64,000 bases of DNA from Micromonospora sp. M71_S20 (GCF_003664255.1 NZ_RCCV01000002.1:859854-923853), one strand, 5' to 3'. Positions 32,280 to 41,275 are shown, counted from the first letter of the stretch. A program made the numbers and translations. Notes: generated from the letters alone by a model not told the origin.

Positions 32280-33542
32280 TCAGCCGAGCGGCGGGGCGGC
32301 GGGCGGCTTCGGGGCGTCGTCCCGCTCCCCCTCGCCGCGCGGTCGGTCCTGGTCGCCGAAGGACTGCCGGACCCCGCGGTTCGCCTCCTCCTGGGTTATG
32401 CCGGAGGCCACCATCAGGTCGCTGGCGGTGGTCCGCACCTGCGCGATCACCACGCTGCCGGAGAAGCCGACCCCCTCGGCGTACGCCCGGCCGGCCTCGC
32501 TGACCGCGCGCAGCGCCCGCTCCCGTGCCTGCTCCGGCTCCTCGCCGACGGCGAACTCGTGCTTGAGCAGGCGTACCGACTCGGCGAGATGGGCCACCGC
32601 GTCGGGCATCGTCTCCGGGATGGGCTCCTCGTCCTCGATCAGGGTCACCGCGCGCCGCGTCAGCGTGCCGGCGTTGCGCATCGCCCGGTCGATCGGCTCG
32701 GCGGCCCCGGCGTAGTGGGTGAGCTCGTCCCGCCGGTGCCACCGGGCCGGCGAGAGCAGGGCGGTCTCCTTCGCCCCCTCGATGGCCTCGGTGAAGGCCG
32801 ACAGCTCCTGCTGGTTGTTGCGCAGCCGGTCCAGGGCCCGCTGGCCCTTCTCCCGGTCCCGTTCCCGCAGGGCGTCCGCGGTGGCGTCGAGCTGGTCGGC
32901 GAGCAGGTCCAGGGCCGGCCGGGCGGCCCGGTTAAGGACCCGCAGCGGATTGAGCGGCAGCAGGACCGCGGTGACCAGCAGTGCGATCCCACCGCCGACG
33001 AACGCGTCGATGAACCGGGGGATCTCCAGGTTCTCGGTCGACGGGCTGAGCGTGACGATCAGCACCGCCGTGGCCGCCGCCTGGATGACGATGGCCACGC
33101 TGGCGCCGGCGAAGATCGTCAGCACGATGGCCAGGGTGACCACGAGGCCGAGCTGCCACGGGCCGGTGCCGAGCAGGTAGATGAGGAAGTCGCCGACGGC
33201 CACCCCGATCGCCACCCCGACGATCAGCTCCACGGTGCGGCGGAACCGCTGGCCGACCGACACGGCCAGGGTGCCCACGGCGGAGATCGGCGCGAAGACC
33301 GGCTGCGGGTTGCCCAGCAGTTCGTGGGCCGCCAGCCAGGACAGCCCGGCGGCGAGACCGGCCTGCACAGCGAGCCCCAGCCCCAGCCGCAGCCGGTGCA
33401 GGCGGTCGTGCAGGGTGATCCTGCTGCGGTGCCGCAGGGTCTTCAGGGCCTGGGCGACCCGGGGCCCGTCGACGTCCGCCGCCCGGTCTCGCAGGATGGC
33501 GCCTCGCACCATTGAGGGTCGACGGTCCCGCGCCACGGCCAT
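32280..33542 (-). CDS. FUSC-family / aromatic-acid-exporter-like membrane protein
   Basis: 420 residues. Basic N-terminus, a block of six to seven helices (about 50-185: LGLAVQAGLAAGLSWLA, VFAPISAVGTLAVSVGQRF, FIDAFVGGGIALLVTAVLLPL), then a helical cytoplasmic domain (190-380) and a charged tail (FGDQDRPRGEGERDD). VFAPISA...RFRRTVELIVGVAIGV matches the FUSC/ArAE half-repeat. One half only, so it probably works as an oligomer. Substrate unknown. ATG 33542, with ATG 33512 as an alternative start. Confidence 0.78.
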   Translation of the reverse strand: MAVARDRRPSMVRGAILRDRAADVDGPRVAQALKTLRHRSRITLHDRLHRLRLGLGLAVQAGLAAGLSWLAAHELLGNPQPVFAPISAVGTLAVSVGQRFRRTVELIVGVAIGVAVGDFLIYLLGTGPWQLGLVVTLAIVLTIFAGASVAIVIQAAATAVLIVTLSPSTENLEIPRFIDAFVGGGIALLVTAVLLPLNPLRVLNRAARPALDLLADQLDATADALRERDREKGQRALDRLRNNQQELSAFTEAIEGAKETALLSPARWHRRDELTHYAGAAEPIDRAMRNAGTLTRRAVTLIEDEEPIPETMPDAVAHLAESVRLLKHEFAVGEEPEQARERALRAVSEAGRAYAEGVGFSGSVVIAQVRTTASDLMVASGITQEEANRGVRQSFGDQDRPRGEGERDDAPKPPAAPPLG

Positions 33543-33609
33543 GGCGGGGACTACCCGCGCCGCACCGGGTGAATCCTCGGCGCTGCGGCGGTACGGCAGA
33601 CTCGGTCGG

Positions 33610-34245
33610 GTGGTCGACCTTCTCGACCGGTGGCGGGCCGCGGCCCGGGGCGCCGGAATGACCGACGCGGTGGAGCTGACCCGGGTCGGCGAGGATCTGC
33701 TGACCCGCTGGCGGGAGCCGCACCGGCACTACCACGACGCCGACCACCTCGCGGCCGTCCTCGACGTGGTCGACGCGCACGCGCCGGCCGCCGGGCAGCC
33801 GGACCTGGTGCGCCTCGCGGCCTGGTGCCACGACGCCGTCTACGACCCGCGCGCCGGGGGCGACGCCAACGAGCGCGACAGCGCGGCGCTCGCCGGCACG
33901 CTGCTCACCCGGGCGGGTCTGCCGGCCGACGCCGTGGCCGAGGTGCGCCGGCTGGTGCTGCTCACCGCCGGGCACGCGGTGGAGCCGGGCGACGCCGACG
34001 GTGCGCTGCTCTGCGACGCCGACCTCGCCGTCCTGGCGGCGCCACCCGAGGCGTACGACCGCTACGCCGCGGCGATCCGCCGGGAGTACGCGCACGTGCC
34101 CGAGCCCGCCTTCCGGGCCGGCCGTGCCCGGGTGCTCGCCGGGCTGCTCGCCCTGCCGGCGCTGTTCCGCCTGCCGCCCCTGACACGCCACTGGGAGTCC
34201 CAGGCCCGGGCCAACCTGACCCGCGAACTATCCACCCTCCACTAA
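33610..34245 (+). CDS. HD-superfamily metal-dependent phosphohydrolase (COG4339-like)
   Basis: 211 residues from GTG 33610. REPHRHYHDADHLAAVLDVV (about 36-55) and LAAWCHDAVYDPRAGGDANERDSA (about 72-95) supply the H...HD metal ligands; LCDADLAVLAAPPEAYDRYAAAIRREYAHV gives the final Asp. This is the COG4339 'predicted HD superfamily' pattern; substrate unknown. CAGACT lies 7 nt upstream, a weak leaderless -10. Its last codons overlap by 4 nt the end of the convergent DUF4031 ORF. Confidence 0.8.
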   Translation: MVDLLDRWRAAARGAGMTDAVELTRVGEDLLTRWREPHRHYHDADHLAAVLDVVDAHAPAAGQPDLVRLAAWCHDAVYDPRAGGDANERDSAALAGTLLTRAGLPADAVAEVRRLVLLTAGHAVEPGDADGALLCDADLAVLAAPPEAYDRYAAAIRREYAHVPEPAFRAGRARVLAGLLALPALFRLPPLTRHWESQARANLTRELSTLH

Positions 34246-34664
34246 CCCCCGCCCTGCCCTGCTCCCTCCCGCCCTCGCGCGTCGATCATGGAGTTGTGGT
34301 GGGCGAGAAGCGCCCCCTCGCGGCTTTCGCGGGGCACCACAACTGCATGATCGACGCAGGGTGGGGTGGGCGGGGCAGGGGTGGGGGGTGGGTCGGGGCG
34401 GGGGCGGCTCAGGTGCTTGGGGCGGCGCAGGCCGGCCTCGCGGAGCAGGCGTACCAGCTCCCGGCTCGGCACCACCCGGGCGCCCAGCCAGACCGCCATC
34501 GCGAACCGGTCGGCCGGGATGTCGTAGTGGTCCCGGTCGAACCCCCGGCGGGGCACGCCCAACGTCTCGGCGAAGGCGTGCAGCTCGGCGGGGGAGACGT
34601 CGCTGATCAGGTGGGACCAGAGCCGTCCCCGCCACGGCCAGGCGGGCCGGTCCAGGTAGAGCAT
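34242..34664 (-). CDS. DUF4031 protein with repeat-derived C-terminal extension
   Basis: 140 residues from ATG 34664 (TAGTTT 7 nt upstream, leaderless). The DUF4031 core is about residues 1-84: MLYLDRPAWPWRGRLWSHL, ELHAFAETLGVPRRGFDRDHYDIP, LREAGLRRPKHL. Family members usually end near there. The remaining 56 residues (RPDPPPTPAPPTPP, then AHHNSMIDAR) are encoded by the inverted repeat 34279-34357 and its C/G-rich flanks, so the stop at 34242 is probably accidental. Core function unknown. Confidence 0.72.
   Translation of the reverse strand: MLYLDRPAWPWRGRLWSHLISDVSPAELHAFAETLGVPRRGFDRDHYDIPADRFAMAVWLGARVVPSRELVRLLREAGLRRPKHLSRPRPDPPPTPAPPTPPCVDHAVVVPRESREGALLAHHNSMIDARGREGAGQGGG
34279..34357. 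repeat. CGATCATG inverted repeat, copy 2
   Basis: Arms 34279-34301 and 34335-34357 (starting GCGTCGATCATG) match at 22 of 23 positions around a 33-nt loop with its own GCGAG/CTCGC pairs. C-rich DNA lies left and G-rich DNA right. It sits inside the 3' end of the DUF4031 ORF. Confidence 0.85.
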
Positions 34665-34671
34665 GCCGGCC

Positions 34672-34677
34672 AAACTA
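34672..34677 (-). promoter_or_regulatory. Leaderless -10 for DUF4031 gene
   Basis: TAGTTT (34677-34672), 7 nt before ATG 34664. Confidence 0.5.
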
Positions 34678-34718
34678 CCCCCAGCGGGGACCGGTTGGTG
34701 ATCGCGCGGGACCGACCG

Positions 34719-34724
34719 TAGCCT
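34719..34724 (+). promoter_or_regulatory. Leaderless -10 for FAD-linked oxidase
   Basis: TAGCCT, 7 nt before ATG 34732. Confidence 0.5.
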
Positions 34725-34731
34725 CGGCGAC

Positions 34732-36132
34732 ATGGCCGGTTCCCCCCTCCTCGACGACCTGCGGGCGGCGCTCGGCGACGACGCCGTCCTGACCGACCCG
34801 GACCTGCTGCGGATGCACGAGCGGGACGAGGCCGACCTCTGCGCCGCCGGCACGCCCCTGGTCGTGGTCCGTCCCCGCACCACCGCACAGGTGGCCGCCG
34901 CGCTGCGGGCGGCCGCGCGGCACGGCGTACCGGTGGTGCCGCAGGGTGCGCGCACGGGGCTGGCCGGCGCGGCCAACGCCGTCGACGGCGCGATGGTGCT
35001 GAGCACCGTCGCGATGGACGCGGTGCTGGAGATCGACCCGGTGAGCCGGATCGCCGTGGTGCAGCCCGGCGTGGTCAACGCGACGCTCGCCGCCGCCGTG
35101 GCGAAGCAGGGGCTGTGGTACCCGCCCGACCCGGGCTCGTGGGAGTCGTCCACGATCGGCGGGAACGTCGCCACCAACGCCGGCGGCATGTGCTGCGTCA
35201 AGTACGGCGTCACCACCGAGTACGTGCTGGGGCTGGAGGTGGTGCTCGCCTCCGGCGAGGTGCTGCGCACCGGCCGGCGTACCGCCAAGGGCGTGGCCGG
35301 GTACGACCTCACCCGGCTCTTCGTCGGCTCCGAGGGCACCCTCGGCGTGATCACCGAGGTGACCGTGGCGCTGCGCCCCGCCCCGGCGCAGTCGCTGACC
35401 ATGGTGGCGGTCTTCCCGTCCACCGCCGCGGCCGGCGCGGCCGTCGCCGAGATCGCCGCCCGGGGGCTCTCCCCCAGCCTGCTGGAGCTGCTCGACCGGA
35501 CGCACCTGCGGGCGATCGAGGCGTACCGGCCGATGGGGCTGCGCACGGACGCCCAAGCGCTGCTGCTGGCCGCCGCCGACACCGGCTCCCGCGCGGCCGA
35601 CGACCTGGCCGGCCTGGCCGCGGTCTGCGAGGCGGCCGGCGCCGACGAGGTCTACGCGGCCACCGACGCCGTGGAGGCGGCGGCCCTGCTACAGGCCCGC
35701 CGGCTCGCGCACCCCGCGATGGAGAAGTTCGCGGCGGAGACGTACCCGGGCGGCAACGGCGGCCTGGTCATCGACGACGTGGCGGTGCCCCGGGGCGCCC
35801 TGGCCGCGCTGCTCGACGGGGTGGCCCGGATCGCCGTGGAGTGCGACGTGCCGATCGGCGTGGTCGGCCACGCCGGCGACGGCAACATGCACCCCAACAT
35901 CGTGGTGGACCGGGCCGACCCGGCGAGCCTCGAACGCGGCCGCCGCGCGTTCGACGAGATCATGCGGCTCGGCCTGGAGCTGGGCGGCACCTGCACCGGC
36001 GAGCACGGGGTGGGCCTGCTCAAGCGCGACTGGCTGGCCCGCGAGATCGGCCCGGTGGGCGTCCGGGTGCACCAGGCGATCAAGGCCGCACTGGACCCGG
36101 CCGGCCTGCTCAACCCCGGCAAGGTCCTCTGA
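34732..36132 (+). CDS. FAD-linked oxidase, GlcD / D-lactate dehydrogenase type
   Basis: 466 residues. FAD-binding PCMH domain (about 40-215) with VVPQGARTGLAGAANA, PPDPGSWESSTIGGNVATNAGG and FVGSEGTLGVITEV; C-terminal FAD-oxidase domain with IGVVGHAGDGNMHPNIV and GGTCTGEHGVGLLKRDWL, both His-rich metal/substrate motifs. Closest to glycolate oxidase subunit GlcD and D-2-hydroxyacid dehydrogenases. No GlcE or GlcF partner is near, which favours a single-subunit D-lactate or 2-hydroxyacid dehydrogenase. Confidence 0.88.
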   Translation: MAGSPLLDDLRAALGDDAVLTDPDLLRMHERDEADLCAAGTPLVVVRPRTTAQVAAALRAAARHGVPVVPQGARTGLAGAANAVDGAMVLSTVAMDAVLEIDPVSRIAVVQPGVVNATLAAAVAKQGLWYPPDPGSWESSTIGGNVATNAGGMCCVKYGVTTEYVLGLEVVLASGEVLRTGRRTAKGVAGYDLTRLFVGSEGTLGVITEVTVALRPAPAQSLTMVAVFPSTAAAGAAVAEIAARGLSPSLLELLDRTHLRAIEAYRPMGLRTDAQALLLAAADTGSRAADDLAGLAAVCEAAGADEVYAATDAVEAAALLQARRLAHPAMEKFAAETYPGGNGGLVIDDVAVPRGALAALLDGVARIAVECDVPIGVVGHAGDGNMHPNIVVDRADPASLERGRRAFDEIMRLGLELGGTCTGEHGVGLLKRDWLAREIGPVGVRVHQAIKAALDPAGLLNPGKVL

Positions 36133-36157
36133 CCGGCGCGGACCGGGCCGGGCGCCG

Positions 36158-36688
36158 TCAGGCGGTCATCTCGGCCGGGGTGGCCTGGGTGAGCAGCAGC
36201 AGGATCTCGTTGGCGATGGGCGGGTGCTCCTCGCCCGGGCAGTCCTGCGACGTGACCAGGCCGGTCGAGGTGAGCAGGCTGGAGGTCAGCGCGTCGATGC
36301 AGGTGACCTGGTAGCGCCGGGCCTGGTCGGTCTCCTTCGCCAGCCCCGGGTCGGCGAGCAGCGCCTGGAGCCGGGTGACGTGTTCCGGGCCGAGCACCCC
36401 GGTCGACGTCACGCCGTCGCCGGCGCAGTCGGCGCACTCCCACCTGCCGTCCGGTTCCACGTTGAGCGTCCGCAGCGGGCCGTCCGTGCCGACCCGCTGG
36501 AGGAGGCTGACCTCGCCCTTCCCGGCGGTCGCCGCACCGCCGGGACCCGGCTGCGACAGCCCGGTGCCGGCCGGCCCCGGCGCGGGGCCGTCGTCGGCGC
36601 TTCCGGGCAGCGAGCACCCGGCGAGGGCGGCGGCCAACAGGGCGGCGACGGACACGCGGACCGGACGCGACCAGGAAGCGGGGGGCAC
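36158..36688 (-). CDS. Secreted lipoprotein of unknown function
   Basis: 176 residues. Signal peptide with lipobox LAGC, Cys25, then a Pro/Gly-rich linker (to about 60) and a small domain with four Cys (ECADCAGDG, VTCIDALTSS, SQDCPGEEHPP) that may form disulfides. No family recognised. GTG 36688 lies 7 nt after TAGGTT on the reverse strand. It ends 25 nt from the convergent oxidase. Confidence 0.7.
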   Translation of the reverse strand: MPPASWSRPVRVSVAALLAAALAGCSLPGSADDGPAPGPAGTGLSQPGPGGAATAGKGEVSLLQRVGTDGPLRTLNVEPDGRWECADCAGDGVTSTGVLGPEHVTRLQALLADPGLAKETDQARRYQVTCIDALTSSLLTSTGLVTSQDCPGEEHPPIANEILLLLTQATPAEMTA

Positions 36689-36695
36689 GCGCCGG

Positions 36696-36701
36696 AACCT
36701 A
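36696..36701 (-). promoter_or_regulatory. Leaderless -10 for lipoprotein gene
   Basis: TAGGTT (36701-36696), 7 nt before GTG 36688. Confidence 0.45.
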
Positions 36702-36778
36702 CCCCACCGTAGGTAAGGGCCGTAACCGCTGACCGGGGTCGGGCGGGCGAATGTAGGGGGTGACCGGGGCCGGGCCGG

Positions 36779-38611
36779 TCAGCGGGACGAGGACGGCAGT
36801 TCGGCCTGGTCGTCGTCCGCGCCGCGGTCCGCCGCGAAGCCCCGTACGTCGGGCGCGCCGAGCCGGGCGGCGTCGGCGGTGGCGTCGTCGGGCATCAGCT
36901 GGGACTCGCGTTCCGCCTCCACCCGGGCCCGGTAGTGCTCCACCTCGCGGGCCCGGGTGGCCTCGTCCCAGCCGAGCACCGCGCCCATCAGCTCGGCCGC
37001 GTGGCCCGCCGACTCCAGGCCCCGGTGCGCCGTCTCGAAGGAGATCCGGGTCCGCCGGGTGAGCACGTCCTCCAGGTGCAGCGCCCCCTCGGCCCGGGCC
37101 GCGTACGTCACCTCGGCCGCCAGGTACTCCGGGGCGCCGGCCAGCGGGGAGGCCAGCAGCGGGTCCGCGTCGATCAGCGCGAGCAGGTCGCGGGTGAGGG
37201 TGCCGTAGCGCTCCAGCAGGTGCTCGATCACCCCGACCGGCATCCCGTGCCGCCGGGCCAGGTCCGCCCGGTCCCGCCACATCGCCGGGTAGCCGTCGGC
37301 GCCGAGCAGCGGCAGGTCGGCGGTGCGGGAGGGGCGTACGGCACCGAGCCGGTGGGCGGCCCGGTCGACCACGTCGGAGGCCATCACCCGGTACGTCGTG
37401 TACTTGCCGCCGGCGACCAGCAGCAGACCGAGCATCGGCTCGAAGACGGCGTGCTCGCGGGACAGCTTGGAGGTGGAGTCGGCCTCGCCGGCCAGCAACG
37501 GCCGCAGCCCGGCGTAGACGCCCTCGATGTCCGCCGTCGTGAGCGGCCGGTCGAGCACCGTGTTGACCTGCTCCAGCAGGTATTCGATGTCCCGCGCGGA
37601 GGCCGCCGGGTGGGACCGGTCCAGCCGCCAGTCGGTGTCGGTGGTGCCGATGATCCAGTGCCCGCCCCACGGGATGACGAAGAGCACACTGGTGGCCGTA
37701 CGCAGGATCAGCCCGGCCTCGCCGGTGATCGCCGAGCGGGGCACCACCAGGTGCACGCCCTTGGAGGCCCGGACGCGGATCCCGGGGCGCAGCCCGACGT
37801 CGTTCAGCATCCGCGACATGTCGTCGCTCCACACCCCGGTGGCGGCGATGACGGTGCGGGCGCGTACCTCGAACTCGGCGTCCGGGGAGCCGGGGGGCGC
37901 CTCCAGGTCGCGGATCCGCACGCCGGTGACCTCGCGGGCCTGCCGGATGAGCCCGACCGCCCGGGTGCTGGTCACCACGGTCGCGCCCAGGCTGGCCGCC
38001 GTGCGGGCCAGGGTCACCACCAGCCGCGCGTCGTCGACCTGCCCGTCGTAGTAGCGGATCGCGCCGGCCACCGCGTCGGCGCGCAGGCTGGGGAAGACCC
38101 GGCGGGCGCCCTCGCGGGTCAGGTGCCGGTGCAGCGGCATGCCGCGCCCGCCGCCGAAGACCCCGGCGAAGGCGTCGTAGGCCGCCACGCCGGCGCCGTA
38201 GTAGGAGCGGCGGAACAGCCGGGCGGGCAGGCCGCGTACGCCCCGCCCGTCGGGCAGCGGAACCAGGATGGGCACCGGCCGGACCAGGTGCGGGGCCAGC
38301 CGGGTGGCGAGCAGCCCGCGCTCGGTGAGCGCCTCGTGCACCAGGTGGAACTCCAGCTGCTCCAGGTAGCGCAGGCCACCGTGGATGAGCTTGCTGGAGC
38401 GGCTGGAGGTGCCGGCGGCGTAGTCGCGCGCCTCCACCAGAGCCACCTTCAACCCCCGCGAGGCCGCGTCCAGGGCGGCCCCCGCCCCGGTGACACCACC
38501 GCCGATGACCAGCACGTCGAAGCGTTCGGCGCGCAGGCGGCGCAGGTCGGCGGCCCGGCGCTCGGGGGAGAGCTGGCCGGCCGTCGTTCGGGACACGTTG
38601 GGGTCACGCAC
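36779..38611 (-). CDS. glpD: Glycerol-3-phosphate dehydrogenase (GlpD/GlpA type)
   Basis: 610 residues from GTG 38611. FAD-binding FDVLVIGGGVTGAGAALDAA (about 31-50), KLIHGGLRYLEQLEFHLVHEAL, GVWSDDM, ASKGVHLVVPRSAI and WIIGTTDTDW are GlpD blocks; the C-terminal helical domain follows from about 400 (LLVAGGKYTTYRVMASDVVD). It oxidises glycerol-3-phosphate to dihydroxyacetone phosphate and passes electrons to menaquinone at the inner membrane face. The frame is open 1.9 kb further upstream through the neighbouring gene; the leaderless -10 and first FAD strand fix the start. No glpF/glpK adjacent. Confidence 0.9.
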   Translation of the reverse strand: MRDPNVSRTTAGQLSPERRAADLRRLRAERFDVLVIGGGVTGAGAALDAASRGLKVALVEARDYAAGTSSRSSKLIHGGLRYLEQLEFHLVHEALTERGLLATRLAPHLVRPVPILVPLPDGRGVRGLPARLFRRSYYGAGVAAYDAFAGVFGGGRGMPLHRHLTREGARRVFPSLRADAVAGAIRYYDGQVDDARLVVTLARTAASLGATVVTSTRAVGLIRQAREVTGVRIRDLEAPPGSPDAEFEVRARTVIAATGVWSDDMSRMLNDVGLRPGIRVRASKGVHLVVPRSAITGEAGLILRTATSVLFVIPWGGHWIIGTTDTDWRLDRSHPAASARDIEYLLEQVNTVLDRPLTTADIEGVYAGLRPLLAGEADSTSKLSREHAVFEPMLGLLLVAGGKYTTYRVMASDVVDRAAHRLGAVRPSRTADLPLLGADGYPAMWRDRADLARRHGMPVGVIEHLLERYGTLTRDLLALIDADPLLASPLAGAPEYLAAEVTYAARAEGALHLEDVLTRRTRISFETAHRGLESAGHAAELMGAVLGWDEATRAREVEHYRARVEAERESQLMPDDATADAARLGAPDVRGFAADRGADDDQAELPSSSR

Positions 38612-38617
38612 CCGTCC

Positions 38618-38623
38618 ACGGTA
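38618..38623 (-). promoter_or_regulatory. Leaderless -10 for glpD
   Basis: TACCGT (38623-38618), 6 nt before GTG 38611. Confidence 0.55.
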
Positions 38624-38662
38624 ACCGCCGCCGCCATCCGGCGGGACACGCCGTCCGCGCCG

Positions 38663-38668
38663 TACTGT
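38663..38668 (+). promoter_or_regulatory. Leaderless -10 for membrane subtilase
   Basis: TACTGT, 6 nt before ATG 38675. Confidence 0.5.
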
Positions 38669-38674
38669 CTGGGG

Positions 38675-41254
38675 ATGGAGGTCGGCCCCCCGTTCCCCGC
38701 TGGTCAACCCGTCCCACGCCCGGCGGCCACGCCGGGCCGGCCGAGCCCCTGGGCGGTGGTGGCGGCGGCGGTGACCGGCTGCTGGACGGTCGGGCTCGTC
38801 GTCGTCGGCCAGCTCGGCGCCTGGCTGGCCGACCAGGTCCTGCTGGCCTCCGGGCTGGACCGCGTGGTCTGGCTCTGGCCGGCGACGGTGCTGTTCACCG
38901 TGCTGCTGGTGGGTGCGCCCGCGCTGGCGCTCGCCCTGCTGCCCCGCTCGGCGGCGGTCCGCACCGCCGGCCGTACCTGGCTGGCGGCGGCGCTCGCGCT
39001 CGGCGCGCTGGGGCTGCTCCGGGCGCTGCCACCGGTGCACCACGAGGCGTACCTCGCCGCGTTGGCCGCCACGGCCGCCCTGGCCGCCCTCGTCCTGCGG
39101 GCGCTGGCCCGCCGCGCGGCGGTCACGACGCCCCGGGTGCCCGCGGCTGTCGCGGCGCGCCAGGTGCCCGCGTCGGCCGCCACGCTGCTCGGGGTGGCCG
39201 GCGGGCTGGCGCTGCTGCTGCCCTGGGCCTGGCTGGGGGCGCTCGGCGGGCTGTCGGAGACGGTGCTCGCCGGGCTCGCCGCCGCCGCGCTGGGCGTGCT
39301 GGCCGGGGCGCTGCTGGACAACGCCTTCTGGTCCCGCTTCACCGTCGGCGAGCCGCCCCGGCCGACCCGGTTGGTGCTGGTCGGCGGGCTGGTCGCCGGG
39401 GTCGCGCTGCTGCTGCTCGCCGCCGGGGTGGGGCAGTCCGGGGCCCAGCTCCCCCTGCTGCTGACCCTGCCGCCGGCCGGCTTCGCGCTGGCGGCCCTGC
39501 ACGCGGCGGCCCGCCGCCCGACCCCGGCCGGCCCGCCGGGTGCCGCCCCCGTCGGCTCCCCGGGGGCCGCTCCGGCCGACCCGTCGGGCCCGCTCCCGGC
39601 CGATCCCGCCGGCGCCGTCCCCACCGACCCCGCCGACGCCGACGGCCGGGAGCCGACCGGGCGGGCGGGGACGGGCGCCCTCCGGCCCGCGGCCCGTTGG
39701 CTGGTCGGGCTCGGCGGGCTCGGCCCGCTGGCCTTCGCCGACCCCGAGGAGATCACCCTTCTCCTGGCCGGCACCCGCGACGTGCCGTTCTGGGTGGCCG
39801 CCGCCGCCGGCGCCGGGCTCGCCGTCGCGGCCGTCCTCGCCGTGGCGTACGGGGTGCTGCTCACCCGGGGCCGGCGGCCGAGCCGGCGGGTCGCCGGGGT
39901 GACCGCCGGCGCCCTGCTGGTCGCGGTCGGCGTGGTGGCCCTCGGCGCGGGCCAGCCCGGCCTGCACGGCGAGCGGCTGTTCGTGGTGCTCCGCGAGCAG
40001 GCCGACCTCGCCGGCGTCCCGGCGACGACCGGCCGGGCCGGCCGGGACGCCCGGGTCGCCGAGGTCCACCGTCGGCTGGTCGCGACCGCCGAGCGGACCC
40101 AGGCCGACCTGCGCCGGGACCTGCGCCGGCTGCGGCTGGACCACACCCCCTACTACCTCGTGAACGCGGTCGAGGTGGACGGCGGGCCGGCGGTACGGGC
40201 CTGGCTGTCGCGCCGCCCCGAGGTCGCCCGGGTGCTGGTCAGCCAGCGGGTACGACCGCTGCCCGCGCCGGCCGGCCGCAGTCGCGGCACCGCGCCCGCG
40301 CCTACCGGCCCCGAGTGGAACGTCCGGATGCTCGGTGCGGACCGGGTCTGGTCCCAGCTCGGGGTGGACGGCTCCGGCATCGTGGTGGGCAGTTCGGACT
40401 CGGGCGTGGACGGCGGGCACCCCGCGCTGGCGGGCGGCTTCCGGGGCGGCGACGACTCCTGGCACGACCCGTGGGTCGGCACCCGGGCGCCGACCGACCA
40501 GGGCGGGCACGGCACCCACACGGCGGGCAGCGCGGTGGGCCGGGGCGGCATCGGGGTGGCGCCGGGCGCCCGCTGGGTCGGCTGCGTCAACCTGGACCGC
40601 AACCTCGGCAACCCCGCCTACTACCTGGACTGCCTCCAGTTCATGCTGGCGCCCTTTCCCCCGGGCGGGGACCCGTTCACCGACGGGCGCCCGGCGCGCG
40701 CCCCGGACATCCTCACCAACTCGTGGGGCTGCCCGGCGATCGAGGGCTGCGACCCGGGCGTGCTCCGGCCGGCCACCGCCGCCCTGGACGCCGCCGGCAT
40801 CATGGTGGTGGCCGCGGCCGGCAACACGGGGCCGTACTGCGGCTCGATCGACGACCCGCCCGCCCCGTACGCGGACGTGCTGACCGTGGGCGCGGTGGAC
40901 CGGCAGCGCCGGGTGACGCTGTTCTCGTCCCGGGGCCCGGTGCCGGGGGCGGCCAAGCCGGACCTGGTCGCGCCGGGCGACGAGGTGCTCTCGGCGATGC
41001 CGGGCGGCGGGTACGCCACCCTGAGCGGCACCTCGATGGCGACGCCGCAGGTGGCCGGCGTGGTGGCGCTGATGTGGTCGGCCGACCCGACGCTGGTCGG
41101 CGACCTGCCCCGTACCCGGCAGATCCTGCGGGACACCGCGACCCCGGCCGTGGCGACGTACGCCTCCCGGACGCAGACCTGCGGCGGCGACGCGAACATC
41201 ACCGGCGCCGGCCTGGTCGACGCGTACGCCGCCGTCCGGAGGGCGCGGGGGTGA
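38675..41254 (+). CDS. Polytopic membrane protein with C-terminal S8 (subtilisin) peptidase domain
   Basis: 859 residues. The first 430 are hydrophobic: about 10-11 helices, broken by a Pro/Ala/Asp-rich loop near 290-330. Then a soluble region with a propeptide-like piece (VAEVHRRLVATAERTQADL, VRAWLSRRPEVARVLV) and a subtilase domain (about 550-855) with catalytic D575 (SSDSGVDGG), H612 (GGHGTHTAG), S787 (SGTSMATPQ) and an oxyanion Asn (TNSWGC). Paired Cys in the domain suggest an extracellular location. There is no cleavable signal peptide. Most subtilases are secreted with at most one anchor, so the large membrane part is unusual. Confidence 0.85.
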   Translation: MEVGPPFPAGQPVPRPAATPGRPSPWAVVAAAVTGCWTVGLVVVGQLGAWLADQVLLASGLDRVVWLWPATVLFTVLLVGAPALALALLPRSAAVRTAGRTWLAAALALGALGLLRALPPVHHEAYLAALAATAALAALVLRALARRAAVTTPRVPAAVAARQVPASAATLLGVAGGLALLLPWAWLGALGGLSETVLAGLAAAALGVLAGALLDNAFWSRFTVGEPPRPTRLVLVGGLVAGVALLLLAAGVGQSGAQLPLLLTLPPAGFALAALHAAARRPTPAGPPGAAPVGSPGAAPADPSGPLPADPAGAVPTDPADADGREPTGRAGTGALRPAARWLVGLGGLGPLAFADPEEITLLLAGTRDVPFWVAAAAGAGLAVAAVLAVAYGVLLTRGRRPSRRVAGVTAGALLVAVGVVALGAGQPGLHGERLFVVLREQADLAGVPATTGRAGRDARVAEVHRRLVATAERTQADLRRDLRRLRLDHTPYYLVNAVEVDGGPAVRAWLSRRPEVARVLVSQRVRPLPAPAGRSRGTAPAPTGPEWNVRMLGADRVWSQLGVDGSGIVVGSSDSGVDGGHPALAGGFRGGDDSWHDPWVGTRAPTDQGGHGTHTAGSAVGRGGIGVAPGARWVGCVNLDRNLGNPAYYLDCLQFMLAPFPPGGDPFTDGRPARAPDILTNSWGCPAIEGCDPGVLRPATAALDAAGIMVVAAAGNTGPYCGSIDDPPAPYADVLTVGAVDRQRRVTLFSSRGPVPGAAKPDLVAPGDEVLSAMPGGGYATLSGTSMATPQVAGVVALMWSADPTLVGDLPRTRQILRDTATPAVATYASRTQTCGGDANITGAGLVDAYAAVRRARG

Positions 41255-41275
41255 GAGCCGGGGCGGACCGCCGGG

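Noticed and set aside
36935..38674. Upstream extension of the subtilase frame
   Set aside because: Antisense to glpD; low complexity; TACTGT 6 nt before ATG 38675 marks the true start.
38624..40519. Upstream extension of the glpD frame by about 630 codons
   Set aside because: The extension is antisense to the membrane subtilase, has no FAD or other domain, and a leaderless promoter fixes glpD at 38611.
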